From: RGIG6165 sp045545175
GTDB taxonomy: Bacteria > Bacillota > Clostridia > Oscillospirales > Feifaniaceae
Assembly: GCA_045545175.1 (NCBI GenBank)
Contig: JAZQAK010000003.1
Coordinates: 1 to 63,086, forward strand
Direction of reading: 5' to 3'
DNA: 63,086 nt
The notes under the pieces are model-generated. The model ran no database searches. It worked only from the letters and a program-made list of their open reading frames with translations, and was not told where the DNA came from. Both the position numbers and the translations under genes were made by a program. Within the stretch, counting starts at the first letter, position 1, and each line of letters begins with the position of its first letter. This document shows positions 43,716 through 52,218 of this stretch, in pieces.

Positions 43716-43744
43716 TTGCACTTTTTATATCAGTATGCTATTAT
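43716..43744 (+). promoter_or_regulatory. Promoter of secG
   Basis: TTGCAC, a 17-bp spacer and TATTAT lie in the short gap after gyrA, about 45 bp before the secG ATG. Confidence 0.5.
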
Positions 43745-43788
43745 AACAATGCTTATTAAAAATTATAATGTTAACGGAGGAATATAAA

Positions 43789-44025
43789 ATGACTACAGTT
43801 TTCGGAGTAATCCTTATCGTTCTTTGCGTAGCGATAATCGGACTTGTTGTTTGTCAGGATTCAAAGTCAGAAGGCATTAACGGTGTAATTTCCGGCGGTG
43901 CAGAAAACAGCTTCTACGGCAGACAGAAGAACAAGCAGCTTCAGAGTATTCTTAATAAGGCAACAATCGTTTGCTCAATCCTTATGGCAATAGTTGTTAT
44001 CCTTATGCTTGCACTCGCATTCTAA
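43789..44025 (+). CDS. secG: Preprotein translocase subunit SecG
   Basis: This 78-residue protein has two hydrophobic helices (about 3-22 and 55-77) linked by GVISGGAENSFYGRQK, a recognisable SecG loop. It assists SecYE. The start is the ATG at 43789 behind CGGAGG. An upstream TTG frame is ignored. Confidence 0.88.
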   Translation: MTTVFGVILIVLCVAIIGLVVCQDSKSEGINGVISGGAENSFYGRQKNKQLQSILNKATIVCSILMAIVVILMLALAF

Positions 44026-44038
44026 AAGCAGACAAAAT

Positions 44039-44070
44039 AAAAGCGGTCTTCGTATGAAGACCGCTTTTTT
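44039..44070. terminator. Bidirectional terminator
   Basis: A 13-bp stem (44039-44051 with 44056-44068) with a GTAT loop and T-run lies between the convergent secG and LRR lipoprotein genes. Confidence 0.85.
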
Positions 44071-44892
44071 CTATTCAATTGGTATGTTGTTTTCTGCAGC
44101 GTACGTAAATGCCGTGCTTTCAAACGGGGTAGACACGACCGCGTTTTTTGAATCGAGAAGAATGTTGTCTCCTATTTCGGTAACGCTGTCGGGTATTGAA
44201 ATGTTTTTGAGTGAAACGCAGTCGGCAAAAGCATATTCACCTATCGACTGACATCCTGCAGGAATATCAACGTATTCAAGTTTATAACAACCGTAAAATG
44301 CAAACGGGCCGATAGACTTAATTGTCGTCGGGAGTGAGATATCGCAAAGTTCACTGCACGCTGAAAAAGCATCTGTTTCAAGTTTTGTAACCGTGTCGGG
44401 CAGGAAAATGCTTTTTAAAGTCGTGTTGCCGAAAAAGACGGTTCCTATATCCTTGACAGTGTCGGGCACTGAAAGATTCGTCCCCGTACCGTTGTATTTA
44501 ATCAGAATTCCGTCCCCGACGGTTACAAAACCGTCTGCTTTTATGAGTTTCGTTCCTTCAAACGCACTTAAACCGACCTTCGTGACGGCGGGTGCCGTTA
44601 CCGTTTCAAGATTTTCACAGTTTTTAAAACAGTTGTCAGGAATTTCCGTAATAGTGTCGGGCAGAGCAATACTTTTAAGAGGAAGACAGCCTTCAAAAAC
44701 ACCGTTTTCAAGGGCGGTTACCTTTTTGCCGTCAATTTCGTTAGGCACAGTCAGTTCACTGTCCGCTCCCGAATATGCCGTTACTGTTATGCCCGTCATA
44801 TTTTCGGTATATGAGTAGGGTTCCTTCTCTTTACACGAGAATAGTGTAAGAACTAATACCGTTACGAGAATAAATAAAATGCTTTTTTTCAT
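44071..44892 (-). CDS. Leucine-rich-repeat (BspA-type) lipoprotein
   Basis: This 273-residue protein has a signal peptide ending in a lipobox (LTLFSC), so it should be anchored outside the membrane. At least seven LRR_5 repeats of the type LPDTITEIPDNCFKNCENLE follow from about residue 55 to the end. Such proteins mediate surface binding, though no ligand can be read from the sequence. I start at the ATG at 44892, behind GAGGTGG. The GTG codons upstream lie inside that site. Confidence 0.85.
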   Translation of the reverse strand: MKKSILFILVTVLVLTLFSCKEKEPYSYTENMTGITVTAYSGADSELTVPNEIDGKKVTALENGVFEGCLPLKSIALPDTITEIPDNCFKNCENLETVTAPAVTKVGLSAFEGTKLIKADGFVTVGDGILIKYNGTGTNLSVPDTVKDIGTVFFGNTTLKSIFLPDTVTKLETDAFSACSELCDISLPTTIKSIGPFAFYGCYKLEYVDIPAGCQSIGEYAFADCVSLKNISIPDSVTEIGDNILLDSKNAVVSTPFESTAFTYAAENNIPIE

Positions 44893-44931
44893 TACTGTCA
44901 CCACCTCTGAAATGGTTTGGATTCCAATTAA

Positions 44932-44960
44932 ATTTTATAATATGTAAAGTCAATAGTCAA
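44932..44960 (-). promoter_or_regulatory. Promoter of the LRR lipoprotein gene
   Basis: On the minus strand TTGACT, a 17-bp spacer and TAAAAT sit about 40 bp before the ATG. A second TTGACT seven bases downstream of the first has no matching -10. Confidence 0.6.
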
Positions 44961-44969
44961 CAAATGAAA

Positions 44970-46289
44970 TTATTTATATCCGCATACCGTGAGCAAAGGC
45001 TCGTCGGGGGATAGGGAAATGCCGTTTGTGAGCAAAGTTTCCTGGTCAAAAAAGAGCGGGATTACGGGCATATCCGCATCAAGTGCAGAAATCAGCCCCG
45101 CATCCGTAACTGAGGAGTATCCGGGTAAAAGTGCCGATACGTTCATATCGCTCGGCAGAAGCGTCTCACCGATGTATATATCGTAGGCACCTGCTGAAAT
45201 TGCAGCCAGATAATCGTCCCACGCAAGAGAAGAAACGGTCGCCCTTGCACCGAGCTCGTCAAGTGTGTCGGCAAGACTTCTTGCTATCATAAGTCTGTTT
45301 ACGTTTTCGCTGTTTACAACGATATTTACCGATGCGCCCGACAATCCTGCCGAGGAAAGCACCTGTTTTGCATCTGCAGTTGAATATTTTGAAGAAACGA
45401 GTGATGAATCAAATTTGTACCACGAAGGATTTATCACGGAAAATGATACGTAGCCGTTGCCCTGAGGGGCGAAGGAGGCAAGATAGGTTCTGTCAATAAT
45501 CGCAGACAGAGCATGCCTGTATTCCGCTTTTGAAAATATTTTGCGGTATTTGTTTATTCCGAGAAAGGTAAGCTTGTTGGTTGATACCGTTTTTAAAGGA
45601 GTTGCCTTATCTATCTCGCCGTAAGAGAGGTCTCCGCTGTTATAGAGAAGCGTTATTTTTTTGTCGTTGAAAAGCTCCGTCTTGTTGCCTGTGACAAGCG
45701 ATATTTCTGAAATGGTGCCCTTTACGCCGTAGTAACTCTCATTCGGGACAAGCGTGGTTTCATTTGCAAATTTGTAGGCACCTATGCCGTTAGAGTGTTC
45801 GTTGACTATCGGAAAAGTAAGCAGGTTTTCCACGTCAGAGGGAACGTAACTTAACGTAAACTGTACGCAATAGGGTGAAATAAGCGTTGTTTCGCTTATA
45901 ATATCGTAAAACTTCTGATACTGTGTTCCGGAAAGCTTTGAAACGGCGTATATGAGCGAATTTCCGTCAAAAGAAGTTCCGTCAGAGAAAGTTACGTTTT
46001 CGCGAAGTGTGACCGTAAGTAAATTACCGCTCACAAAATAGCTTTCGGCAAGCAGGTTTTTTATGCTGAAATCGTTGTCTATCGCAACGAGCCCGTCGTA
46101 TACAAGAGATACGATTATTTTATCGTCCTTACTCTGTGCCAAAAAGGGTGACGCCGCCCCATCCGTGTAGAGCGAAAGCGAAGGCGGGCTGTCGGGCAGA
46201 TATACGGGTACACTTTCATCCTCTGCAGGTTTTGAGCAGGCGCTTAGCATAAGCAAAACAGCCGTTAATAACAAAATAAAACGTTTCAT
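44970..46289 (-). CDS. Extracellular solute-binding lipoprotein, family 5
   Basis: This 439-residue protein has a signal peptide with lipobox (MLSAC). Its body resembles peptide/nickel-binding SBP family 5: VYDGLVAIDNDFSIKNLLAESY, LRENVTFSDGTSFDG, and a closing region with AISAGAYDIYIGETL. It is about 60-80 residues shorter than typical OppA/DppA. No permease or ATPase gene is adjacent, so it is an orphan. It begins 2 bp after pgeF, and the ATG at 46289 follows AGGTG. Confidence 0.8.
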   Translation of the reverse strand: MKRFILLLTAVLLMLSACSKPAEDESVPVYLPDSPPSLSLYTDGAASPFLAQSKDDKIIVSLVYDGLVAIDNDFSIKNLLAESYFVSGNLLTVTLRENVTFSDGTSFDGNSLIYAVSKLSGTQYQKFYDIISETTLISPYCVQFTLSYVPSDVENLLTFPIVNEHSNGIGAYKFANETTLVPNESYYGVKGTISEISLVTGNKTELFNDKKITLLYNSGDLSYGEIDKATPLKTVSTNKLTFLGINKYRKIFSKAEYRHALSAIIDRTYLASFAPQGNGYVSFSVINPSWYKFDSSLVSSKYSTADAKQVLSSAGLSGASVNIVVNSENVNRLMIARSLADTLDELGARATVSSLAWDDYLAAISAGAYDIYIGETLLPSDMNVSALLPGYSSVTDAGLISALDADMPVIPLFFDQETLLTNGISLSPDEPLLTVCGYK

Positions 46290-46291
46290 TT

Positions 46292-47032
46292 TCACCTCAA
46301 AGAAATAAATGCAACCTGCGTTCCTCTGGGAAGCCCCGTACGTCTGTGGGAGAAAAACATATCCTCTCTCTCAAAGGTACACAGATTTGAAATTTTTATG
46401 TTTTCGGGTTTTATACCGCAGGATATAAGCGTATCTGTGTTTGCACGCCTTAAATCGAGATGCGGTTTTTCAAAAGTCGAAATAACTGCAGACGGGTCAA
46501 ATTGGCAGGCAACGTCCTCGCTGACCTCGTAAGCCTTGGCACTTATACACGGGCCGATTTCGACAAGAATGTCACTTTCCTTACAGCCGTATCTTTTCAT
46601 GGCGTCAAGTGCCGCTTTCTGTGAGCCTGCCACCGTTCCGCGCCAGCCTGCGTGGGCGGTCGCAATGACCTTTTTTACGGGGTCAAGAAACAAAATCGGA
46701 ACACAGTCGGCGGTAATGCAGGTAAGCGTGACACCTGTAAGTGCCGTAACAAAACAATCGGCATCACGTATATCGGCACACATTTTTGCGTTCGTCACGT
46801 CGATCACGTCTGCCCCGTGTACCTGATGATTGAATATAAGGCTTTCTCTGTCAACGCCAAGTTCACGGCATATAAGAGATAAGTTTTTTTCGATATTTTC
46901 TTTCGTGTCACCCGAAAAAATACCGGGGTTGAGTGAGGCAAAAGCCCCCTCCGACACACCACCGCACCTTGTTGAAAATGCGGCAGATACAAAGTCAAAG
47001 CCATCAAATGCTTTTATAAGTTTCTCAGACAG
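46292..47032 (-). CDS. pgeF: Laccase-domain purine nucleoside phosphorylase (YfiH/PgeF)
   Basis: This YlmD/YfiH-family enzyme acts on purine nucleosides, and relatives also edit peptidoglycan precursors. Metal-ligand motifs NHQVHG, TADCVP and HAGWRG and the IGPCI stretch are present. A GTG start would give 221 residues but would cut off the conserved segment AAFSTRCGGVSEGAFASLN. In the same frame a CTG at 47032 has AAGGAAG seven bases upstream and gives 246 residues with the full N-terminus. I favour CTG initiation. Confidence 0.85.
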   Translation of the reverse strand: MSEKLIKAFDGFDFVSAAFSTRCGGVSEGAFASLNPGIFSGDTKENIEKNLSLICRELGVDRESLIFNHQVHGADVIDVTNAKMCADIRDADCFVTALTGVTLTCITADCVPILFLDPVKKVIATAHAGWRGTVAGSQKAALDAMKRYGCKESDILVEIGPCISAKAYEVSEDVACQFDPSAVISTFEKPHLDLRRANTDTLISCGIKPENIKISNLCTFEREDMFFSHRRTGLPRGTQVAFISLR

Positions 47033-47053
47033 AAAATCACTTCCTTTTTATAC

Positions 47054-47083
47054 ATTATAACATAAAATAAACGGGTATGACAG
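47054..47083 (-). promoter_or_regulatory. Promoter of pgeF and the solute-binding gene
   Basis: On the minus strand CTGTCA, an 18-bp spacer and TATAAT end about 20 bp before the CTG start. The -10 is perfect and the -35 is fair. Confidence 0.5.
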
Positions 47084-47084
47084 A

Positions 47085-47114
47085 TTTACAAAAAGATATT
47101 TATCGGTATATAAT
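47085..47114 (+). promoter_or_regulatory. Promoter of the patatin gene
   Basis: TTTACA, an 18-bp spacer and TATAAT directly precede GGAGG and the ATG at 47132. It stands back-to-back with the pgeF promoter. Confidence 0.6.
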
Positions 47115-47131
47115 ATAAAAGGAGGTATTGT

Positions 47132-47971
47132 ATGGTAAGACTTATTCTTGAGGGCGGCGGTATGCGCGGCACGTATACGGCGGGTGTACTCGACTGCTTT
47201 TTGGACAACAATATAGAAATAGATGATATAGTGGGTGTATCGGCAGGCATATGTACGGGAATCAGCTACGTGTCAAAGCAAAAGTTCCGTTCGCTGAGCG
47301 TAAATACGAAATATCTTGACCACGGCAGGTACGTGGGTATAAGGAATTTTCTTTCCACGGGCAGTATATTCAATATGAATCTTCTGTTCAAAAGCATACC
47401 CGATGAGCTTGAACCCTTTGATTACAAAACCTATAATAACAGCGGAAAAAGGGTGACATCCGTCGCAACGAGTTGTGAAACGGGAAAGGCGGAGTATTTT
47501 GACGTGTCAAAATTAACGAGGGGGAATCTTGAAAAAATACAGGCGTCAGCATCCATTCCTCTTCTGGCAAAGCCGGTGGAGATTGACGGGAAGATGTACT
47601 GGGACGGCGGTGTTGCCGACAGTATACCGATAGAGTGGTCGATAAAAAACGGTGCAGATAAAAATATTATCGTTTTAACCCGTCCGCTCGGCTACAGAAA
47701 AGAGGTAAAACCTCATTCACCCGTTGCAGATAAAGTTTTGAGAAATTATCCCGAAATTGCAAAGACGTATGCAAAAAGGGACGAGGAGTATAACGCATCT
47801 CTCGAACTCTGTGAGGCGGAGGCTGCGGCAGGTAGGGCGATAATCATAGCGCCAAGTGATACCGAAGGTGTTTCGAGGCTGACAAAAGACAGAGTAAAAC
47901 TTGTTAAACTCTATAAAAGAGGGTACAGTGACGCTGAAAAAATGATAGACAAAATAAAAGAATTTATATAA
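47132..47971 (+). CDS. Patatin-like phospholipase (YjjU type)
   Basis: This 279-residue serine lipase of the patatin fold has the oxyanion loop EGGGMRG at 7-13, the nucleophile elbow GVSAG near 33-37 and the catalytic Asp in DGGVADS near 161. There is no signal peptide, so it is probably cytoplasmic. GGAGG precedes the ATG. Confidence 0.92.
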   Translation: MVRLILEGGGMRGTYTAGVLDCFLDNNIEIDDIVGVSAGICTGISYVSKQKFRSLSVNTKYLDHGRYVGIRNFLSTGSIFNMNLLFKSIPDELEPFDYKTYNNSGKRVTSVATSCETGKAEYFDVSKLTRGNLEKIQASASIPLLAKPVEIDGKMYWDGGVADSIPIEWSIKNGADKNIIVLTRPLGYRKEVKPHSPVADKVLRNYPEIAKTYAKRDEEYNASLELCEAEAAAGRAIIIAPSDTEGVSRLTKDRVKLVKLYKRGYSDAEKMIDKIKEFI

Positions 47972-48002
47972 AAAACAAGGCATCTTCGGATGCCTTGTTT
48001 TT
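47971..48002. terminator. Bidirectional terminator with TTCG tetraloop
   Basis: A 14-bp stem (47971-47984 with 47989-48002) is capped by the very stable TTCG loop and has A-run and T-run ends. It separates the convergent patatin and M23 genes. Confidence 0.9.
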
Positions 48003-49624
48003 TATCTGGAAGATACGTAATTGAGCGGGTTTTTGGTGTTACCGTGCAGTCGCACTTCAAAGTGAAGATGGCTTCCCGTACTGTTACCGGTACTTCCTAC
48101 CTTTCCTATTACGTCGCCCTTATTTACCTGTTGCCCCTTCTTGACACTTAGTGCCGAACAGTGAGCATAGTAGGTCGTATAGCCGTTTCCGTGATCTATC
48201 TTGATAAGCAGACCGTAGCCGCCGCTTCTTCCTGCAAAAGTAACCGTACCGCCGTCAGCCGCATATATCTTCGTGCCTGTGGGACGTGCGATATCGATAC
48301 CCGTGTGGAAGCCTGAGCGTCTGTAACCGTAGTAAGAGGTTATCGAACCGCCGACTACGGGACGTTTGAATTTACCCGTTACGACAGACACCTTTGTTCC
48401 GTAATGAACAATCTGTTTTACAGGCTCACTCACGACGGTTTTTGAAATGGTTGCACGGCTGACTTCCTTGCCGTCTATGATATAAACTTCATCTACAACC
48501 TTCGTTACACCCTTAGAACCCTTCTGCACAACCTTCGTTGCACCTTTCGTAAGGGATGAATCGGGAATTCTTTCGGTTGAATATGACTGATAGGTTTTAT
48601 ATTCCTCGTTCTGCACTACCTTTACCGAGATAGGCATACCCATGGATTTGGCATTCGGATTTTCACCCAGTGCCTGATAAATTTTAGTCTCGTCAAAGTT
48701 TGACAGAAGTTCGTTTGTGATATTCTTATCCGAAGTCGAGGCGGCTATCGGAGAGACAATTTTTTGAATAAATTCATCTTCGGGCGGCGCCTCCTGCGCG
48801 GTTGCCGATACGTAGGTAGGTAAAACGGATACGTCCTGAATAAACGCAACGGTACGCTCATCACCGTCGGCTGCATTTTTACCCGTGCCCTCAAGATAAG
48901 CGTCCTTGAGGCTGTCAAGCATACCGTTGAGTGTGTCGGGTGAATGGTTGGTCATAACGAGATTGCCGTCAACGTAAAGACCGTAGCTTTGCACAATCTG
49001 CTCATCCGCCTCTTCGAGAAGGCGGTCACGAATAACCTCTTCCTCGTCCTTCAGAGAAGGACCGTACGCAACGGTTGCACGAAGCGACACGTTGTAATCG
49101 GGCTTGTATTTTTCACCCGTCAGCGACTGAACGTAGTTTGCCACGTAGGATTCAATGTCGTAAAAATCCTGAGGTTCTTCCACGGTTGCAATAACGTCAC
49201 CGTTTATAACTACGTTAACAGCAGATATATAGTCCTGCAGGCGTATTACGAACACCGTTGCGGAACACATTATGACGACGGGTATAAGAAACGTCACAAC
49301 ACGTTTTACCGCAATGAAAGCATATTTCTTTTTTGCTTTCGGTGAAAGCGTATCCTCAAAAACGGATGCCGAGGCACCTGTAAGCACCGAAAGAATACGG
49401 TGACAAGTGCTTCTTACCGAGTGTGAAAAAAACTGGGGAAGATTGTCCTTGGGAAGAACAGGAGCGAGATATTTGAAGAGACTGCGAAGACCGGTTATTC
49501 TGTACAGTTTTTTCAGAATCAAAACCGTACCGTCATAGGTATAGCAGCCGAGCGTATATAGAAAAATCGCAATGCGGTTGATTATATTCAAAAACACGTT
49601 TGACTTACTATGTGTTTCCTGCAT
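48002..49624 (-). CDS. G5-domain M23 metallopeptidase
   Basis: This 540-residue envelope protein has a ~110-residue cytoplasmic or amphipathic N-region, one transmembrane segment (about 107-130), a large external region, a G5-type domain (about 345-410) and a C-terminal M23 domain. Zn ligands are visible in HTGIDI and HLHFEV. M23 enzymes cut peptidoglycan cross-bridges, and the layout recalls sporulation and division peptidases. AGGAGG precedes the ATG. Confidence 0.9.
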   Translation of the reverse strand: MQETHSKSNVFLNIINRIAIFLYTLGCYTYDGTVLILKKLYRITGLRSLFKYLAPVLPKDNLPQFFSHSVRSTCHRILSVLTGASASVFEDTLSPKAKKKYAFIAVKRVVTFLIPVVIMCSATVFVIRLQDYISAVNVVINGDVIATVEEPQDFYDIESYVANYVQSLTGEKYKPDYNVSLRATVAYGPSLKDEEEVIRDRLLEEADEQIVQSYGLYVDGNLVMTNHSPDTLNGMLDSLKDAYLEGTGKNAADGDERTVAFIQDVSVLPTYVSATAQEAPPEDEFIQKIVSPIAASTSDKNITNELLSNFDETKIYQALGENPNAKSMGMPISVKVVQNEEYKTYQSYSTERIPDSSLTKGATKVVQKGSKGVTKVVDEVYIIDGKEVSRATISKTVVSEPVKQIVHYGTKVSVVTGKFKRPVVGGSITSYYGYRRSGFHTGIDIARPTGTKIYAADGGTVTFAGRSGGYGLLIKIDHGNGYTTYYAHCSALSVKKGQQVNKGDVIGKVGSTGNSTGSHLHFEVRLHGNTKNPLNYVSSR

Positions 49625-49663
49625 AAAAGACCTCCTCTTTACAAATTGTCGGTTGACTAATAT

Positions 49664-49692
49664 ATTTTACCTCAAATGTCGCTCCGTGTCAA
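49664..49692 (-). promoter_or_regulatory. Promoter of the M23 peptidase gene
   Basis: On the minus strand TTGACA, a 17-bp spacer and TAAAAT lie about 40 bp upstream of the ATG. Confidence 0.65.
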
Positions 49693-49740
49693 ATTAACAA
49701 AGAGTAAATAGAAATAATTAGCAAAGAGATAAGTATAATG

Positions 49741-49769
49741 TTGACTTTAAAATAAACGGGTGTTATCAT
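49741..49769 (+). promoter_or_regulatory. Promoter of the first GH3 gene
   Basis: TTGACT, a 17-bp spacer and an extended -10, TGTTATCAT. The unusual -10 TATCAT with TG at the same position recurs upstream of the second GH3 gene, which suggests the promoter was copied with the gene. Confidence 0.6.
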
Positions 49770-49799
49770 TAACGCAATAATTGGTATGAGGTGCTATTT

Positions 49800-52043
49800 A
49801 TGGACGTAAAGAAATTATCGCTTGAAGACAGGGCGAAGATGTGTAACGGTGTTGGCAGATGGTATACACAGGCAGTCGAAGGGCTCGACAGCATTATGGT
49901 GTCTGACGGTCCGCACGGACTTCGTAAGGAGAATCGTGACGAAGAAAAGGGTACTGTCGAAAGGGTGAAGGCCACGTGTTTTCCGTCTGCTGCAGGACTT
50001 GCATGCTCATGGAACGAAGAACTCATAGGCGAAGTCGGAAAGGCGCTTGCAAAAGAAACGAAGGCAGAGCAGGTAAGCGTACTTCTCGGACCGGGTGTTA
50101 ATATGAAGCGCTCACCTCTTTGCGGAAGAAACTTTGAATATTTTTCAGAGGATCCGTATCTTGCGGGAAAACTTGCCACGTCTTACGTAAACGGCGTACA
50201 GGGCGAGGGTGTCGGCACAAGCCTTAAGCATTTTGCGGTAAATTCGCAGGAGACAAGAAGATTTACGATAGATGAAGTCGTGTCAGAGAGAGCACTTCGT
50301 GAGATATATCTTCCTGCATTTGAAATGGTTGTAAAAGAATCACAGCCCAAGACTATAATGGCAAGTTACAATAAAATCAACGGCGTGCATGCCTGTGAGA
50401 ACAAGTGGCTGCTTACAGATCTTCTCCGTAAGGAGTGGGGATTTAAGGGGCTTGTTACGAGTGACTGGAATGCAGTTACCGATATAGCAAAAGCACTTGA
50501 AGCAGGCTGTGATATTACGATGCCTTCAACGAAGGGCGAGTTCCCCAAACGTATCGTACAGATGGTTAAAGAAGGTACTCTTGATGAAAAATACGTAAAT
50601 GAATCAGCGCAGAGAGTTGCAGATCTTGCAGAGTGGGGACTTGCAAATATCGATAAAAACGCAACCTACGACAGAGATCAAGACCATGCAGTTGCGGCAA
50701 ATATTGCAAGAGAATGTATGGTGCTTCTCAAGAATGAAGGTATGCTTCCCCTTAAAAAAGGTGAAAAAATTGCAATAATCGGCGGTTTTGCAAGAAAGCC
50801 CAGATTCCAGGGTGGCGGTTCAAGTCACGTTACAACGACAAAAGTTGATGACATATTTGAAAACTTTGAGCAGATAGGCGGCGGCGAGCTCGTTTATGCA
50901 CAGGGCTATCCCGAAGAAAGCGATATTCCGGATGATGCACTCATAGCAGAGGCAGTTGCAGCGGCAAAGAAATGCGGTAAGGCAATTGTGTTTGCAGGTC
51001 TGCCCGACAGCTATGAAACGGAGAGCCGTGACAGAAGGCATATGAGAATGCCCGAAGCACACTGTAAACTCATTGAAGAGGTTGCAAAGGCTTGTCCCGA
51101 TACGACGGTTGTCCTTTCAGCAGGCTCACCCGTTGAAATGCCGTGGATAGGAAGCGTAAATGCGATTCTTCACGCATATCTCGGCGGTCAGGCACTCGGC
51201 AAGGCGATAGCAGAGATAGTTTACGGTGACGTAAACCCCAGCGGTAAGCTTGCGGAAACGCACCCCGTAAAACTTGAGGACAATCCGACCTTCGGCTTCT
51301 ATCCCGGTGATTTGGAAACAAGTGTACATTCTGAGGATATATATATCGGCTACCGTTGGTATGAAAAGAAGAAGATTCCCGTAAACTTCCCCTTCGGTTT
51401 CGGTCTGTCGTATACTAAGTATGAATATGAAAGCATTTCTCTCGACAAAACGGAAATGACCGATGACGATACGCTTACGGTAACCGTAAAAGTGAAAAAC
51501 GTAGGCGAGCGTGACGGTAAGGAAGTAATTGAACTTTATACAGCAGCACCTGAAAATGCTGTTGAACTTCGTCCCGTAAAAGAACTCAAGGGCTTTAAAA
51601 AAGTGTTCATTAAAGCGGGCGAAAGTGCAGAGGTAACCTTCGAACTTTCAAAGCGTTCGTTTGCATACTGGGACGTAACTGAACACGCGTGGAGAGTTCC
51701 TACGGGCAAGTACAGAGTGTACGCAGGTTCATCGTCTGTTGACGTACCGCTCGTGGCAGAGGTAAATATTGAAGAAAAGAATCCGCCCTGCCATCCCATT
51801 ACACTCGAAACAACGTATGGAAAACTTACAAAAAACAGTTCTTACAAAGACGTCGTTGAAGATGTTGTAGGTGCATTCGCTCCGCAAGATGCAATCGGCA
51901 TACTGACGTCGGAAGAAGGAAAGGCCGATCCCGTATTCTCACCCTATCAGAATCATACGCCTAGAAGAGCGCTGTATACAGGACGCACGTATGAGTATAT
52001 AGAAGACGTTATTGAAAAGGCAAATAAAAAATTAGGATTTTAA
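49800..52043 (+). CDS. Glycoside hydrolase family 3 enzyme (beta-glucosidase type), copy 1
   Basis: This 747-residue GH3 protein has an N-terminal TIM barrel with MVSDGPHGLR, GRNFEYFSEDPYLAG and the nucleophile Asp in TSDWNAVTD near 222. An alpha/beta sandwich contains GSSHVTTTKVDD. A fibronectin III-like domain starts near 545 (LTVTVKVKNVGERDGKEV). There is no signal peptide, so it should act on imported beta-glycosides in the cytoplasm. GAGGTG precedes the ATG. Its sequence is very close to the next gene. Confidence 0.92.
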   Translation: MDVKKLSLEDRAKMCNGVGRWYTQAVEGLDSIMVSDGPHGLRKENRDEEKGTVERVKATCFPSAAGLACSWNEELIGEVGKALAKETKAEQVSVLLGPGVNMKRSPLCGRNFEYFSEDPYLAGKLATSYVNGVQGEGVGTSLKHFAVNSQETRRFTIDEVVSERALREIYLPAFEMVVKESQPKTIMASYNKINGVHACENKWLLTDLLRKEWGFKGLVTSDWNAVTDIAKALEAGCDITMPSTKGEFPKRIVQMVKEGTLDEKYVNESAQRVADLAEWGLANIDKNATYDRDQDHAVAANIARECMVLLKNEGMLPLKKGEKIAIIGGFARKPRFQGGGSSHVTTTKVDDIFENFEQIGGGELVYAQGYPEESDIPDDALIAEAVAAAKKCGKAIVFAGLPDSYETESRDRRHMRMPEAHCKLIEEVAKACPDTTVVLSAGSPVEMPWIGSVNAILHAYLGGQALGKAIAEIVYGDVNPSGKLAETHPVKLEDNPTFGFYPGDLETSVHSEDIYIGYRWYEKKKIPVNFPFGFGLSYTKYEYESISLDKTEMTDDDTLTVTVKVKNVGERDGKEVIELYTAAPENAVELRPVKELKGFKKVFIKAGESAEVTFELSKRSFAYWDVTEHAWRVPTGKYRVYAGSSSVDVPLVAEVNIEEKNPPCHPITLETTYGKLTKNSSYKDVVEDVVGAFAPQDAIGILTSEEGKADPVFSPYQNHTPRRALYTGRTYEYIEDVIEKANKKLGF

Positions 52044-52084
52044 ATAAAAACAGAGTCAAGTGTTTCTTGACTCTGTTTTTATTT
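52042..52084 (+). terminator. Terminator after GH3 copy 1
   Basis: A 19-bp perfect stem (52042-52060 with 52066-52084) with a TGTTT loop overlaps the stop codon. It makes the two GH3 genes separate transcription units. Confidence 0.85.
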
Positions 52085-52156
52085 CGATTTAAGGCAAAAA
52101 GATAAGATATCTAAAAAATAAAGTAAGAAAGTATAAAAAAAGTGGGAATAGGGAAG

Positions 52157-52184
52157 TTGATTTCCCTCTAAGGTATGATATCAT
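52157..52184 (+). promoter_or_regulatory. Promoter of the second GH3 gene
   Basis: TTGATT, a 16-bp spacer and the extended -10 TGATATCAT, about 35 bp before the ATG at 52219. Confidence 0.5.
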
Positions 52185-52218
52185 ATGTTATATACAGAAT
52201 AAAAATGGGGTGTTATGT

